Of a stretch of 64,000 nucleotides of DNA, positions 1 through 8,466 are shown one piece after another. A model generated the notes under the pieces. That model was not told the DNA's origin, did not search any database, and worked only from the letters and a program-made list of their open reading frames with translations. Location: the NCBI GenBank assembly GCA_963757805.1, contig CAVWSM010000010.1, positions 7,358 through 71,357 of the forward strand. The letters run 5' to 3'. This DNA is from CAVWSM01 sp963757805. GTDB taxonomy: Bacteria; Actinomycetota; Actinomycetes; Jiangellales; Jiangellaceae. The position numbers were made by a program, and so were the translations under genes. How positions within the stretch are numbered: the stretch's first letter is position 1; every line of letters starts with the position of its first letter.

Positions 1-825
1 CTGGCGCTCGCTCCGCTCGAGTCGAGGCCCATCGACGTCGGCCGCTTCATAGCGACTCCCGGTGAGGTCGCGGAATGGGTCGACGTGGAGCTGGACGATC
101 CCCCGGAGATTCCCCGCCACAACTGGCGGATCGACCTCGCGGACGAGGTTGGTGCGTTCGTCGATCCCGACCGGGACGACATCGCCGAATTCCTCGGGCG
201 TTCCCGCGACGTCACATCGGTGGTCCAGCTGGACCGCGAGGTCCTGGTTGTCGAGGGACCCTCACTGTGCGCCGATGGGCTGCGAGCCGTCGTCGTCCGG
301 GCGATCTCCGAAGCCAATGCCCGAGTCCTGGCACCCACGAGTGAGGCGGTGTCGGTCGTGGATCAGCGCGCGGCGGGAGTCGAGGCGCCTGCGCGTTCCG
401 ACCAGCGCAGGGCGGCTGACGACGACAACGAGCCTCGCCTCGTCACCGGAGCAGCGCGGTCGGCTGCGGGACAGCTTCAGGTCTGGGTGATCAGGGAGGG
501 CATGCTGCTACTACCCGCCGGCTCGATCCCGCACGAGCCGTTGGACATGAGCGACAACCCGCACTATCCGCGAGCGACGTTCACTGCGGACGACGTTCTC
601 GCTCTAGCGCGCCACCATCAAGGCCGTTGGTTGCCGTTTCACCAGATCGCGAACGCCCAGTTGCGGCGCCCTGGACTGTTCAGAGCGACGTGGAAACTGA
701 TTCTCGTCGACGCCTCCAAGACCGAGCTCTCGTTGTCGTGGCACGGGACGCGGCAGCACGCCGCGCTCGCGTGGGCGTACCTCATCTCAGGCTGCGGCAA
801 GGAACGAGTTGACGGAACTCCTTAA
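1..825 (+). CDS. Hypothetical protein, 5' end outside window
   Basis: The reading frame is open from the first base of the window to a TAA at 823-825, so the gene very probably starts upstream; the first in-window candidate start is a GTG at 85. The visible part is about 274 residues, acidic and proline-rich at first, with a low-complexity Arg/Ala/Asp stretch in the middle and a better ordered C-terminal third rich in Trp and His (around WHGTRQHAALAWAYL). I recognise no catalytic motif, signal peptide or membrane segment. It runs toward the leftward secreted protein gene. I do not recognise the family. Confidence 0.55.
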   Translation: MALAPLESRPIDVGRFIATPGEVAEWVDVELDDPPEIPRHNWRIDLADEVGAFVDPDRDDIAEFLGRSRDVTSVVQLDREVLVVEGPSLCADGLRAVVVRAISEANARVLAPTSEAVSVVDQRAAGVEAPARSDQRRAADDDNEPRLVTGAARSAAGQLQVWVIREGMLLLPAGSIPHEPLDMSDNPHYPRATFTADDVLALARHHQGRWLPFHQIANAQLRRPGLFRATWKLILVDASKTELSLSWHGTRQHAALAWAYLISGCGKERVDGTP

Positions 826-852
826 CCGCGACGCAGGCAGGCCCTGTCTCGG

Positions 853-1425
853 TTAGCCGAGGAACTCGAGCATGTCGGCGCAGAAGTCGCGGTCGGCGGT
901 GTCTGACTGACCGGCAGACTTGACTACCCTCAGCAACTTAGCTTCGTCGTCGCTCGGGTCCGGCGTTCCCTTGGTGTCGATGAGGAGCTCGTCCCTGAAC
1001 ATCCCCCTGTCGTGGAACCGGAAACCCTGTGGGAAGAAGAACTTACTGTTGATCGTCCCCTGCAGGAGGATGGTTAACGTGCCGTCACCGTTGTCCGTCA
1101 CCTCGATCTCACGGGTCGAGCCGGTGAAGACGTGCGTGGCGGACATATCGTTGGCCACGTTGGTCAACGTCTCAGTGCCGCGGAAGTTGTCTTTCGCGAG
1201 GATCGGGCCGTTCGGGCCCCGCTGATTGAGCAGGAAGGAGCCCTCCACGTCGAAGTCGTTGCGCAGCGTGATGCCTTCGCAGTCCTCTATCAACTCGCTG
1301 CCGACGTCGTGGAAGTGCACCTTCTCAAGCGGCTTGGCCTGAGCCGGAGCCGCCCCCAGACTCACAAGCATGGCGCTTGCACCGACGGCGCACGCAAGCG
1401 CGCGCCATTGTCTGAAGAGCTTCAT
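853..1425 (-). CDS. Small secreted protein of unknown function
   Basis: A 190-residue protein with a clear Sec signal peptide: basic start MKLFRQW, a hydrophobic core (ACAVGASAMLVSLGAA) and a likely cleavage after AQA. The mature part contains two cysteines near its start and end that could form a disulfide and several beta-rich segments such as TLTILLQGTI, so it may be a small extracellular beta-sandwich. The ATG at 1425 was chosen over an upstream ATG because GGGAGGGG lies just before it and the signal peptide starts there. No family was recognised; similar short exported proteins are common in actinobacteria. Its neighbours give no functional clue. Confidence 0.7.
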   Translation of the reverse strand: MKLFRQWRALACAVGASAMLVSLGAAPAQAKPLEKVHFHDVGSELIEDCEGITLRNDFDVEGSFLLNQRGPNGPILAKDNFRGTETLTNVANDMSATHVFTGSTREIEVTDNGDGTLTILLQGTINSKFFFPQGFRFHDRGMFRDELLIDTKGTPDPSDDEAKLLRVVKSAGQSDTADRDFCADMLEFLG

Positions 1426-1616
1426 TGCCCCTCCCCCAGCTGGCCAGTGCCTCGTACAGCTCGCCCCCCGAGTCACGCCGGCACTGATGGTTGGGCCAGT
1501 GTGCGGCGCTGCCGCAAGTGTGTCCATCTCAGAACACGGGGCGAACCGAGTCGCACACGGATCGTGCTGTTGGCAGGCGCAACCGACCGAAGCCTGACCA
1601 CCTGTCGTCGACTCAG

Positions 1617-1952
1617 TCAGTCCAGGATCATCTGGCTGACGATGCTCCGGATGGCCCCTATCTCTTCGGGCGCAAGGCGGCCAGCCTGTTCGGTCAGTCG
1701 GCTCGCGGCGATCGTCCGGACCTGCTCGGTCATTGCGACACTGACCCGGCGCCCCACCTTGACCTTCGGCTGGGTGGGCAAACCGCGATCTGTGGATGTC
1801 AACGGGATCACCGTGACCAGACGCCCGCCCGTCAAGCGGAGGTGAAAGCTAGACGAGATGACCACCACAGGTCGTCGCCCTGCTTGCTCGGTGCCCTCAC
1901 TCGGATTGAGATCTGCCCACCAGATCTGCCACGGCCGGACGGTGGTCGTCAC
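1617..1952 (-). CDS. mazF: MazF/PemK-family mRNA interferase toxin
   Basis: A 111-residue PemK/MazF-like toxin. The family signature is present near the N-terminus: IWWADLNPSEGTEQAGRRP, followed by the VVVISS strand; family members are sequence-specific endoribonucleases that cleave mRNA and arrest growth. The likely start is the GTG at 1952, whose GTGA overlaps the TGA stop of the upstream antitoxin, the usual coupled layout of toxin-antitoxin pairs. A longer open frame upstream merely reads through the antitoxin out of frame. Length is normal for the family. Target sequence cannot be told from the sequence. Confidence 0.88.
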   Translation of the reverse strand: MTTTVRPWQIWWADLNPSEGTEQAGRRPVVVISSSFHLRLTGGRLVTVIPLTSTDRGLPTQPKVKVGRRVSVAMTEQVRTIAASRLTEQAGRLAPEEIGAIRSIVSQMILD

Positions 1953-2194
1953 CAGTCGCCCTCGGCTGGCAACGCGGTGTCTCGATCCAGCGCATCGGAC
2001 TCGGCCAGGTACTGCTCCCAATCCTCTGGGCGCTCCTCCCGGAAGCGATCCCATGCCTCGATGGCATGCCGCTGCCGGTGCTCGAGGATGAGTAGGCGAA
2101 GCGCTTCATCGGCGGTGACGCCACCGAAGTCATCCCGCGCCACGCGCAGGATGTTCTCGTGTGTCTCCGAATCGACTCGGATCGTTGTGGCCAT
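1949..2194 (-). CDS. Ribbon-helix-helix antitoxin
   Basis: An 81-residue partner of the MazF toxin, lying directly upstream and overlapping it by 4 bases. The N-terminus (MATTIRVDSETHENILRVA) has the short strand plus helix pattern of ribbon-helix-helix DNA-binding antitoxins, followed by an acidic C-terminal tail (residues 50-81) that would wrap the toxin. Such antitoxins repress their own promoter. A TATACT -10 box at 2202-2207 is only 7 bases before the ATG and there is no ribosome-binding site, so the transcript is probably leaderless. Confidence 0.85.
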   Translation of the reverse strand: MATTIRVDSETHENILRVARDDFGGVTADEALRLLILEHRQRHAIEAWDRFREERPEDWEQYLAESDALDRDTALPAEGDW

Positions 2195-2201
2195 GCGGAT
2201 G

Positions 2202-2232
2202 AGTATACGCGCCGGTCTACAGGTCTGTATAC
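2202..2232 (-). promoter_or_regulatory. Toxin-antitoxin promoter with paired GTATAC sites
   Basis: On the minus strand TATACT (2202-2207) sits 7 bases before the antitoxin ATG, and TATACA lies 18 bases further upstream as a weak -35. Two palindromic GTATAC sites (2203-2208 and 2227-2232), with centres 24 bp apart, overlap these elements, a spacing that suits two dimers of the ribbon-helix-helix antitoxin for autorepression. The promoter reading is from box and spacing; operator function is inferred. Confidence 0.5.
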
Positions 2233-2294
2233 CATGCAGTCACTTGACTGCACCAACGGCGTAGACCGCCGGCTTACGACGAGGCGTGGAGCGG

Positions 2295-2365
2295 ATGGAC
2301 GCCGTCCGGGGTGTGGTCGGGCGTTGCGAGCGAGGAACGAGCGAGCGGGCGGGGACGGCGTCCAT
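2295..2365. repeat. 13-bp perfect inverted repeat downstream of pilC
   Basis: ATGGACGCCGTCC at 2295-2307 is repeated in perfect inverse orientation at 2353-2365, enclosing 45 bp that contain a second GCGAGC-rich imperfect palindrome (GCGAGCGAGGAACGAGCGAGC region, 2326-2346). It lies between the pilC stop (2417, leftward) and the divergent antitoxin promoter, so it could terminate the leftward pil operon or be a dispersed extragenic palindrome. No T-run follows. Confidence 0.5.
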
Positions 2366-2416
2366 CAGCGCAGCGCCGAACGCAACCCCCGACGCGCAGA
2401 CGACCAGCCGCCAGCC

Positions 2417-3646
2417 TCAGCGGATCAGCTCGAAGATCTTGAAGATCGGCATGTACAGCGCGATCACCATGAACCCGACGATGCCGCCGAGGAAGAGCAT
2501 CATGACCGGCTCGACGAGGGTCGTGAGCGACTCGGTCGTCGCCTCGACCTCCTGGTCGTAGAAGTCGGCGACCTTGGAGAGCATGTCGTCGATCGAGCCG
2601 GAGTCCTCGCCGACCGCGATCATCTGCACCGTCATCGGCGGGAAGATCTCCTCCTTGCCCATGGGAGCGGCGAGTCCCTCGCCTTTACGGACGGCGTCGC
2701 GGACCCGGTCCAGCGCGCGCGAGACGACAACGGAACCAGTGGTCTCCGAAACCACATCGATCGCCTGCAGCATCGGGACACCTGCGCCGAGCATCGCCGA
2801 CAGGTTGCGGGTCGTCCGCGCCAGGTAGACCTTGCGGAACAGCTTGCCGAACACCGGCACCTTGAGCTTCAGCGGATCCACGACATCGCGGACCTTGTCC
2901 TCGCGGCGGAACTTCGCCCACAGCACGCCGGCCACGATGGAGAGCACCAGGAAGATCGGGGCGAGGAACTTCGCCATGTCGCTCATCCAGACCACGACTC
3001 GCGTCGGCAACGGCAGCGTGCCACCGAGGTCGGCGAACAGGTCGCGGAAGGTCGGGACGATGAACAGCAGCATCGCGGTGACGAGCAGCACCGCGACCAC
3101 GCCGACGACGACCGGGTACGTCATCGCGGACTTGACCTTGGCGCGGAGCTTGACCTCGGCCTCGAGGTTGTCGGCGATGCTGATCAGCGCCCGATCGAGG
3201 AAGCCGCCGACCTCGCCGGCCTGCACCATGCTGATCATCAGCGGTGGGAAGACCTTCGGGTGCTTGCCGAGTGCGTCCGACAGCGCCGAACCGGTCTCGA
3301 CATCACCGCGTACGGTCCGCAGCGTCTCCGCGAGCCGGCTGTTCTCGGTCTGCTCAGCCAGCACGCCAAGCACGCGCAGCAGCGACAGCCCCGCGCCGAT
3401 CATCGTCGCAAACTGCCTCGACATGATCGCCAGGTCCTTGAGCCGGACCCGCTGCGGCATAAGGGTGAGCTCCTTGTGCATGCCTCCGGTCGGCTTCTCG
3501 GTCACCGAGAGCGGCGTGTAGCCCATCCGGTTGAGCCGCGCGACCGCGGCAGCCGCGGAGTCGGCCTCGAGCGCGCCGGAGCGTACGTTGCCGGAGGCGT
3601 CGAGTACCTCGTACTGGAAGGTCGGAACCGTAGCGGTCGTGCTCAT
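2417..3646 (-). CDS. pilC: Type IV pilus inner-membrane platform protein PilC (T2SSF family)
   Basis: A 409-residue platform protein that links the assembly ATPases to the growing pilus. It has the family's duplicated cytoplasmic T2SSF helical domains (about residues 65-190 and 265-390) separated by hydrophobic segments, for example YPVVVGVVAVLLVTAMLLF, and a final membrane helix near the C-terminus (GGIVGFMVIALYMPIF). The ATG at 3646 is used because GAGGCGAGG precedes it; an in-frame GTG at 3664 overlaps the pilT stop and is an alternative. It is the last gene of the leftward pilT2-(unknown)-pilB-pilT-pilC operon. Confidence 0.92.
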   Translation of the reverse strand: MSTTATVPTFQYEVLDASGNVRSGALEADSAAAAVARLNRMGYTPLSVTEKPTGGMHKELTLMPQRVRLKDLAIMSRQFATMIGAGLSLLRVLGVLAEQTENSRLAETLRTVRGDVETGSALSDALGKHPKVFPPLMISMVQAGEVGGFLDRALISIADNLEAEVKLRAKVKSAMTYPVVVGVVAVLLVTAMLLFIVPTFRDLFADLGGTLPLPTRVVVWMSDMAKFLAPIFLVLSIVAGVLWAKFRREDKVRDVVDPLKLKVPVFGKLFRKVYLARTTRNLSAMLGAGVPMLQAIDVVSETTGSVVVSRALDRVRDAVRKGEGLAAPMGKEEIFPPMTVQMIAVGEDSGSIDDMLSKVADFYDQEVEATTESLTTLVEPVMMLFLGGIVGFMVIALYMPIFKIFELIR

Positions 3647-3660
3647 GTCGATGCCTCGCC

Positions 3661-4878
3661 TCACATTGCCGGGAAGTCGCTGAACCGCATGCCCTCGCCG
3701 GCCCCGCCGTACCGACCCCGCTCGCCGTCGATGAGCTTGTCCAGCTCGGTGCGGTCGCGGGCCACCTCGCGCGCGGCCTCGCGGGTGATCTTCCCCGAGA
3801 CGACCAGTCGCGCCAGGCTCTGGTCGAGGGTCTCCATGCCGTGCTGCGCGCCGGATTCGATCGCCTGGCCGATGTGCGCGATCTTGTTCTCCCGGATCAG
3901 GTTGCGGACGGCCGGCGTGGCGACCAGCACCTCGACTGCAGGGATCCGGCCGAGTCCGTCGGCCGTACGAACAAGGGTCTGGCCAATCACACCCTGCAAG
4001 GACGAGGCCATCTGGGCACGGACCGTCGCCTGCTGCGCAGCCGGGTAGGAGTCCACGATGCGGGTGACGGCCTCCTCGGCCGAGCGCGTGTGGAGCGTCG
4101 CGAACACGAGGTGACCCGTCTCCGCCGCGGTCAGCGCCACCGAGATGGTCTCCGGGTCGCGCATCTCACCGACGACGATGATGTCGGGGTCCTGCCGCAG
4201 CACGTGACGCAGGGCATCCGCGAACGAGTCCGTGTCCTCCCCCACCTCACGCTGGTTGACGATGCAGCGCTTGTGCTCGAAGAGGAACTCGATCGGGTCT
4301 TCGATCGTGACGATGTGCCCGGCGCGTGAGCGGTTGGCGATGTCCACCAGCGTGGCCACCGTCGTCGACTTGCCCGAGCCGGTCGGCCCGGTGAACAGGA
4401 CGAGCCCGCGCGGGAGCGTGGCAAACATCGCCAGCCGCTCCGGAATGTCGATGTCCTTCAGGCTTCTGATCTCCCACGGCACCACACGGAAGACGCCGGT
4501 CACCGCACCGCGCTGGCGCATGATGTTGACGCGGAATCGCGCCTTGCCGGGCAGCGTGTACGAGCAGTCGAGCTCGCGCCGCGCCTCGAACCGGTCGCGT
4601 TGACTGCTGCTCAGCACCGCGAAGATCGCGCGCTGGATGCTGTCGGGGTGCAGCGGGCCGTAGCCCTCGAGCGGCTCCATGTCGCCGTGCACACGGACAC
4701 TGGGCGGTGCGCCGGCCGACAGGTGCAGGTCGGATGCTCCCAGCACGAGGGTCTGCTCGAGCAGCTCGTCCAGCAGCACGCGGGTGCGGCTGTCATCGAG
4801 CGCCGCGGCGTCGGCGCCCAGCGCTCCGCTGGTCACAACGGGGGCAGAGGTGGTGGTCCTGGACTGGGTCTCGAGCAC
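3661..4878 (-). CDS. pilT: Type IV pilus retraction ATPase PilT
   Basis: A 405-residue hexameric secretion ATPase of the PilT type. Walker A GPTGSGKST is at residues 164-172, followed by the Asp box (IEDPIEF), Walker B (DIIVVGEMRD) and the His box (ETGHLVFATLHTRSAEEA); the C-terminal helices of PilT (GMETLDQSLARLVVSGKIT) are present. PilT powers pilus disassembly at the inner membrane. The start is a GTG at 4878 with AGGAGG upstream. It lies 85 bp downstream of pilB and is followed without gap by pilC. A second PilT-like gene lies further upstream in the same operon. Confidence 0.92.
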   Translation of the reverse strand: MLETQSRTTTSAPVVTSGALGADAAALDDSRTRVLLDELLEQTLVLGASDLHLSAGAPPSVRVHGDMEPLEGYGPLHPDSIQRAIFAVLSSSQRDRFEARRELDCSYTLPGKARFRVNIMRQRGAVTGVFRVVPWEIRSLKDIDIPERLAMFATLPRGLVLFTGPTGSGKSTTVATLVDIANRSRAGHIVTIEDPIEFLFEHKRCIVNQREVGEDTDSFADALRHVLRQDPDIIVVGEMRDPETISVALTAAETGHLVFATLHTRSAEEAVTRIVDSYPAAQQATVRAQMASSLQGVIGQTLVRTADGLGRIPAVEVLVATPAVRNLIRENKIAHIGQAIESGAQHGMETLDQSLARLVVSGKITREAAREVARDRTELDKLIDGERGRYGGAGEGMRFSDFPAM

Positions 4879-4963
4879 GGTTGTCCTCCTGGTGCAGGTA
4901 CCCCAGGTATCGGCAGGGACCCCCGGCGCCTTGACCGGCCGTCAACTCGTACGACCGAACGCG

Positions 4964-6652
4964 TCAGACGACGACGCGCAGTACCTCTTCGATCGAGGTC
5001 TCGCCCTGGGCGACCTTGAGCCACCCGTCCTGGCGCAGCGGCACCATGCCCGCCGAGCGGGCCGACCGCGCGACATCTTCGGTCGATGAGTGCGAGACGG
5101 TCAGCCGCTCGATCTCCTCGGTGATCGGCATGACCTCGTGCAGCGCCATCCGTCCGCGGTAGCCGGTCCGTGAGCAGGACGCGCAGGCGCCCGGGCGGTG
5201 CAGCGTCGGCAACGGCTCACCGGGCGTCCAGGGGAAGCCGACGTCGAGCAGCTCCTGCGCCGTGGGCGTGTAGGCCTGCTTGCACTTCGAGCAGAGCCGC
5301 CGGCACAGCCGCTGGGCGACGACGCAGTCCATCGCCGATGCGACGAGGAACGGCTCGACGCCCATCTCGACAAGCCGGTTCACGGCGCTGGGCGCGTCGT
5401 TGGTGTGCAGGGTGGTCAGCACGAGGTGTCCCGTGAGGGCCGCCTCCACGGCGATCTGCGCGGTCTCGGCGTCCCGGATCTCGCCGATGAGTACGACGTC
5501 GGGGTCGGCACGCAGGATCGAGCGCAGCGCCTTGGCGAACGTGAGCCCGGACTTGGGCTTGACCTGGATCTGGTTGATGCCCGGGATCCGGTATTCCACC
5601 GGGTCCTCAACGGTGATCACGTTGATCTCCGGGCGGCTGACGATGTTCAGCGTCGCGTACAAGGTCGTGGACTTGCCGGAGCCGGTCGGGCCGGTGACGA
5701 GGATCATCCCGTACGGCTTGGTGTAGGCCTCCTCGAACCGCTCCATGTTGGGCGGCGAGAAGCCCAGCTCCCCGAGGCTGAGCAGGGCGGTCTTGTTGTC
5801 GAGGATGCGCAGGACGATCTTCTCGCCCCACACCGTCGGCAGGGTGGCCACGCGCAGGTCGATCTTGGCGCCGTTGAGCGTGACCGAGATGCGGCCGTCC
5901 TGCGGCACTCGTCGCTCGGCGATGTTGATGTCGGCCATGATCTTCAGCCGGGAGATGACACCGGCCTGGATCTTCTTCGGCGAGCGCATGATCTCGTGCA
6001 GCACGCCGTCGATGCGGTAGCGCACCCGCAGGTCGGTCTCGGTCGGCTCGACGTGGATGTCGGAGGCTCGGTCGGCAACGGCCTGGCTGATCAGCAGGTT
6101 GACGTAGCGGACGACGGGCGCGTCTTCCGACGAGTCGGAGACCGCGGACAGGTCCTCCGTGTCGTCGACGGCGGTGCCGACCATGTCCTGCGAGATGTCG
6201 CCGAGCTCTTCCTCGGCGCGGTAGACCTTGGCGAGCTTGTCCTCGATGTCGCGCCGTGACGCGTACACGACCTTGATCTCGACACCGGTGAGCACGCGAA
6301 GGTCGTCGAAGGCGATGACGTTCGTCGGGTCCGAGGTCGCGACGACGAGGCGCTCCCCCTCCCACGCCACCGGGACGACACCCATCCGGCGGGCTTGGTC
6401 GGCGGGCACCCGTGCCACCGCGCTGGCGTCGAGCTGCACCTCGCCGAGCTCGACGAAGTCGAGCCCCGCCGCCTCGGCGAACGCCCGGCCCGCGTCGGAG
6501 CGTTGCACGACGGCGGACTCGATCAGCTCCCGCAGCAGGGGTACGCCGCGGCGCTCGGCCTCGATCTGGGCGTGCTCGACCTGCTCGAACGTCACGAGCT
6601 CGCGGTCGATGAGGACCTGGACCGTGTTGCGGGGAGCTACGTCGATGGTCAC
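4964..6652 (-). CDS. pilB: Type IV pilus extension ATPase PilB
   Basis: A 562-residue GspE/PilB ATPase that drives pilus polymerisation. An N-terminal T2SSE-N/MshEN-like domain covers about residues 1-150, then an acidic linker, then the ATPase: Walker A GPTGSGKST at 321-329, Asp box (TVEDPVEY), Walker B (DVVLIGEIRDAETA) and a C-terminal zinc-binding pair of CxxC motifs (CSKC and CASC). Length is normal. The start is a GTG at 6652 behind AGGTAGG. It follows the unknown coiled-coil gene by 6 bp, so the two are probably translated from one mRNA. Confidence 0.93.
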   Translation of the reverse strand: MTIDVAPRNTVQVLIDRELVTFEQVEHAQIEAERRGVPLLRELIESAVVQRSDAGRAFAEAAGLDFVELGEVQLDASAVARVPADQARRMGVVPVAWEGERLVVATSDPTNVIAFDDLRVLTGVEIKVVYASRRDIEDKLAKVYRAEEELGDISQDMVGTAVDDTEDLSAVSDSSEDAPVVRYVNLLISQAVADRASDIHVEPTETDLRVRYRIDGVLHEIMRSPKKIQAGVISRLKIMADINIAERRVPQDGRISVTLNGAKIDLRVATLPTVWGEKIVLRILDNKTALLSLGELGFSPPNMERFEEAYTKPYGMILVTGPTGSGKSTTLYATLNIVSRPEINVITVEDPVEYRIPGINQIQVKPKSGLTFAKALRSILRADPDVVLIGEIRDAETAQIAVEAALTGHLVLTTLHTNDAPSAVNRLVEMGVEPFLVASAMDCVVAQRLCRRLCSKCKQAYTPTAQELLDVGFPWTPGEPLPTLHRPGACASCSRTGYRGRMALHEVMPITEEIERLTVSHSSTEDVARSARSAGMVPLRQDGWLKVAQGETSIEEVLRVVV

Positions 6653-6658
6653 GAGAAC

Positions 6659-7180
6659 CTACCTGTCGTCGGCGTCTGCCGCGGTCGCGGCGCGGTTGAG
6701 CGCTTCGCTCACGGAGCGCAGCTGGTCACGGGCATCCCGCCAGCGATCCTCGAGCTTGTCGGCCAGTCGATCGGCGGCGTCCGCCAGGTCTCGGCAGGCC
6801 TGGGCGTCGTACGGGTCAGCCACGGTGTCCCACAGCACTTGCGCCTCGTGCAGCACCTCGTCCGTGTCGTCGCTGACGAGCCGTGGTGCCGGGATCCGAC
6901 GGTGCTGCCGAGGTGGCGAACCCTGCGCCGCCAGGGCGTTGGCCAGGGTCCGCGGGTCAAGAGACCCGGGTGAGAGCGGATGAAGCTCGCGTTCGTAGGG
7001 ACGTGTGCTCTCGCGGGGTACAGCGGCCACCGCGCGCAGCGCGAGGGCCTTGTTCCGGAGCAGGTCGACCCAGACTCGGAGCTCGCGGACCACCTGGTCG
7101 AGCGTGTGGCGCAGCCGGCGGAGCCGCTTGACTTCCGCCGCATTGTGGATGCCGGCGCGGGCAGGGGGCACTTCGTTCAC
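6659..7180 (-). CDS. Unknown coiled-coil protein of the pilus operon
   Basis: A 173-residue hydrophilic protein with no signal peptide or membrane segment. Residues 15-55 and 105-170 are charged, Leu/Ala-rich and helical with heptad-like spacing (DAADRLADKLEDRW, DQLRSVSEALNRAA), suggesting coiled coils; the centre is Pro/Arg-rich. The GTG start at 7180 overlaps the TGA of the PilT-like gene (GTGA), and pilB begins 6 bp after its stop, so it is embedded in the pilus operon. I do not recognise the family. A role as adaptor or regulator of the ATPases is inference from position only. Confidence 0.7.
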   Translation of the reverse strand: MNEVPPARAGIHNAAEVKRLRRLRHTLDQVVRELRVWVDLLRNKALALRAVAAVPRESTRPYERELHPLSPGSLDPRTLANALAAQGSPPRQHRRIPAPRLVSDDTDEVLHEAQVLWDTVADPYDAQACRDLADAADRLADKLEDRWRDARDQLRSVSEALNRAATAADADDR

Positions 7181-8272
7181 CCAGACATTGTGAGGCTCAG
7201 CAGGCCGGCGCGGCGCACGTCCACCTCGAGGTCGTGCGGATCGGTGGCCGCGGCGCGGGCGTCCGCCCAGGACACGACCCCGTCGCCGAGCAGGCGGACC
7301 AGGTCCTGGTGGAAGCTGTGCATGCCGTGGTAGTCGCCTTGGACGACGAGGTCGCGAATCGTGCCGGTCTTCTCCGGATCGGCGATCGCCTCCGACATCG
7401 AGGCCGGTGTTGACCGCGACCTCGGTGGCGGCGACCCGGCCGGGCCCGTCCGAGCGCGGCACGAGCCGCTGGCAGATGACGCCGTTGAGAACCGCCGCGA
7501 GCGTGACGCGGATCTGCTTCTGCTCCTGCGGCGGGAACAGGTCGAGGATGCGGTAGATGCTCGAGACGGCATCGGTGGTGTGCAGGGTCGAGATGACGTG
7601 GTGTCCGGTCTCGGCCGCCACGAGCGCCGCCCGTACGGTCTCCTCGTCGCGCATCTCGCCCACGACGATCACGTTGGGGTCTTGGCGCATCGCCGCCCGC
7701 AGCGCGCCACCGAACGTCTCCACATCGGAGGCGATCTCCCGCTGCGTGACGACCGCGACCTTCTCCGGGATCAGGACCTCGATCGGGTCCTCGAGGGTGA
7801 GGATGTGCACCGGGCGTGTGACGTTGATCTCCTCGGCCATGGCCGCGAGCGTGGTGGTCTTGCCCGAGCCGGCTCGGCCGGTGACGAGCGTCAGACCGTG
7901 GGGACGCAGCGCGAGCGAGCTGAGCACCGAGGGAAGCCCGAGGCTCGTGAGGCGCAAGGGTGCCGGCAGCACGCGGCGCAGGACAGCTGCGGGGCGGCCC
8001 CGGAACCGGAAGGCGTTGACCCTGAACCGCTCTCCCGCTGTCGGCTCGACGGCGTAGTCGACGTCATGGCCGTCCTCGAACCTCGCACGCTGCCGTTCGG
8101 GCATCGTCTCGAGGAGGAGGGCCAGGGTTGCCTCGTGGTCGATCGGGGCGCTGTCAAGCCTGTGGAGCACGCCGTCGACCCGCATCGAGGGAACAGCACC
8201 CGCGCGTAGATGCAGGTCCGACCCACCGGCGCTGACCAGCGCCTGGAGCAGTGGCGCAATCGCCTTGGGCAC
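7177..8272 (-). pseudogene. Second PilT-like ATPase, frameshifted near its C-terminus
   Basis: A PilT-family ATPase with Walker A GRAGSGKTT, Asp box (LEDPIEV), Walker B (NVIVVGEMRDEETV) and His box (ETGHHVISTLHTTDA). Around 7400 the frame is broken: the protein reads normally to ATEVAVNT and then the family C-terminus (MSEAIADPEKTGTIRDLVV) continues in another frame to a TGA at 7177. One base change in or near 7396-7406 would restore about 364 residues. The chosen start is a GTG at 8272 (GAGGT upstream); upstream residues look non-coding. Either a sequencing error or a recent inactivation; many genes in this window show the same defect. It is divergent from pilM. Confidence 0.8.
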
Positions 8273-8466
8273 GATGACCTCAATTCCTTCGCCTGAACCC
8301 GTCGGGAGCCGGGCTCTCTTGCTCTGGTTGTCGGCAGCCGCGTGCGACGCCTTGACCTGCCGAAGGCGTACGTCCGGTCGCTCAAGCCCGATGCCCCTCC
8401 TACCGATGCCTGGAATGCAGCGGCCGGTCACTCCGGCAGCCCAGCGAGCGATCCAGGGAGCACCAG

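Noticed and set aside
2159..4048. Forward open frame of 629 codons across pilC and pilT
   Set aside because: Composition typical of antisense shadows and it runs across two conserved pilus genes.
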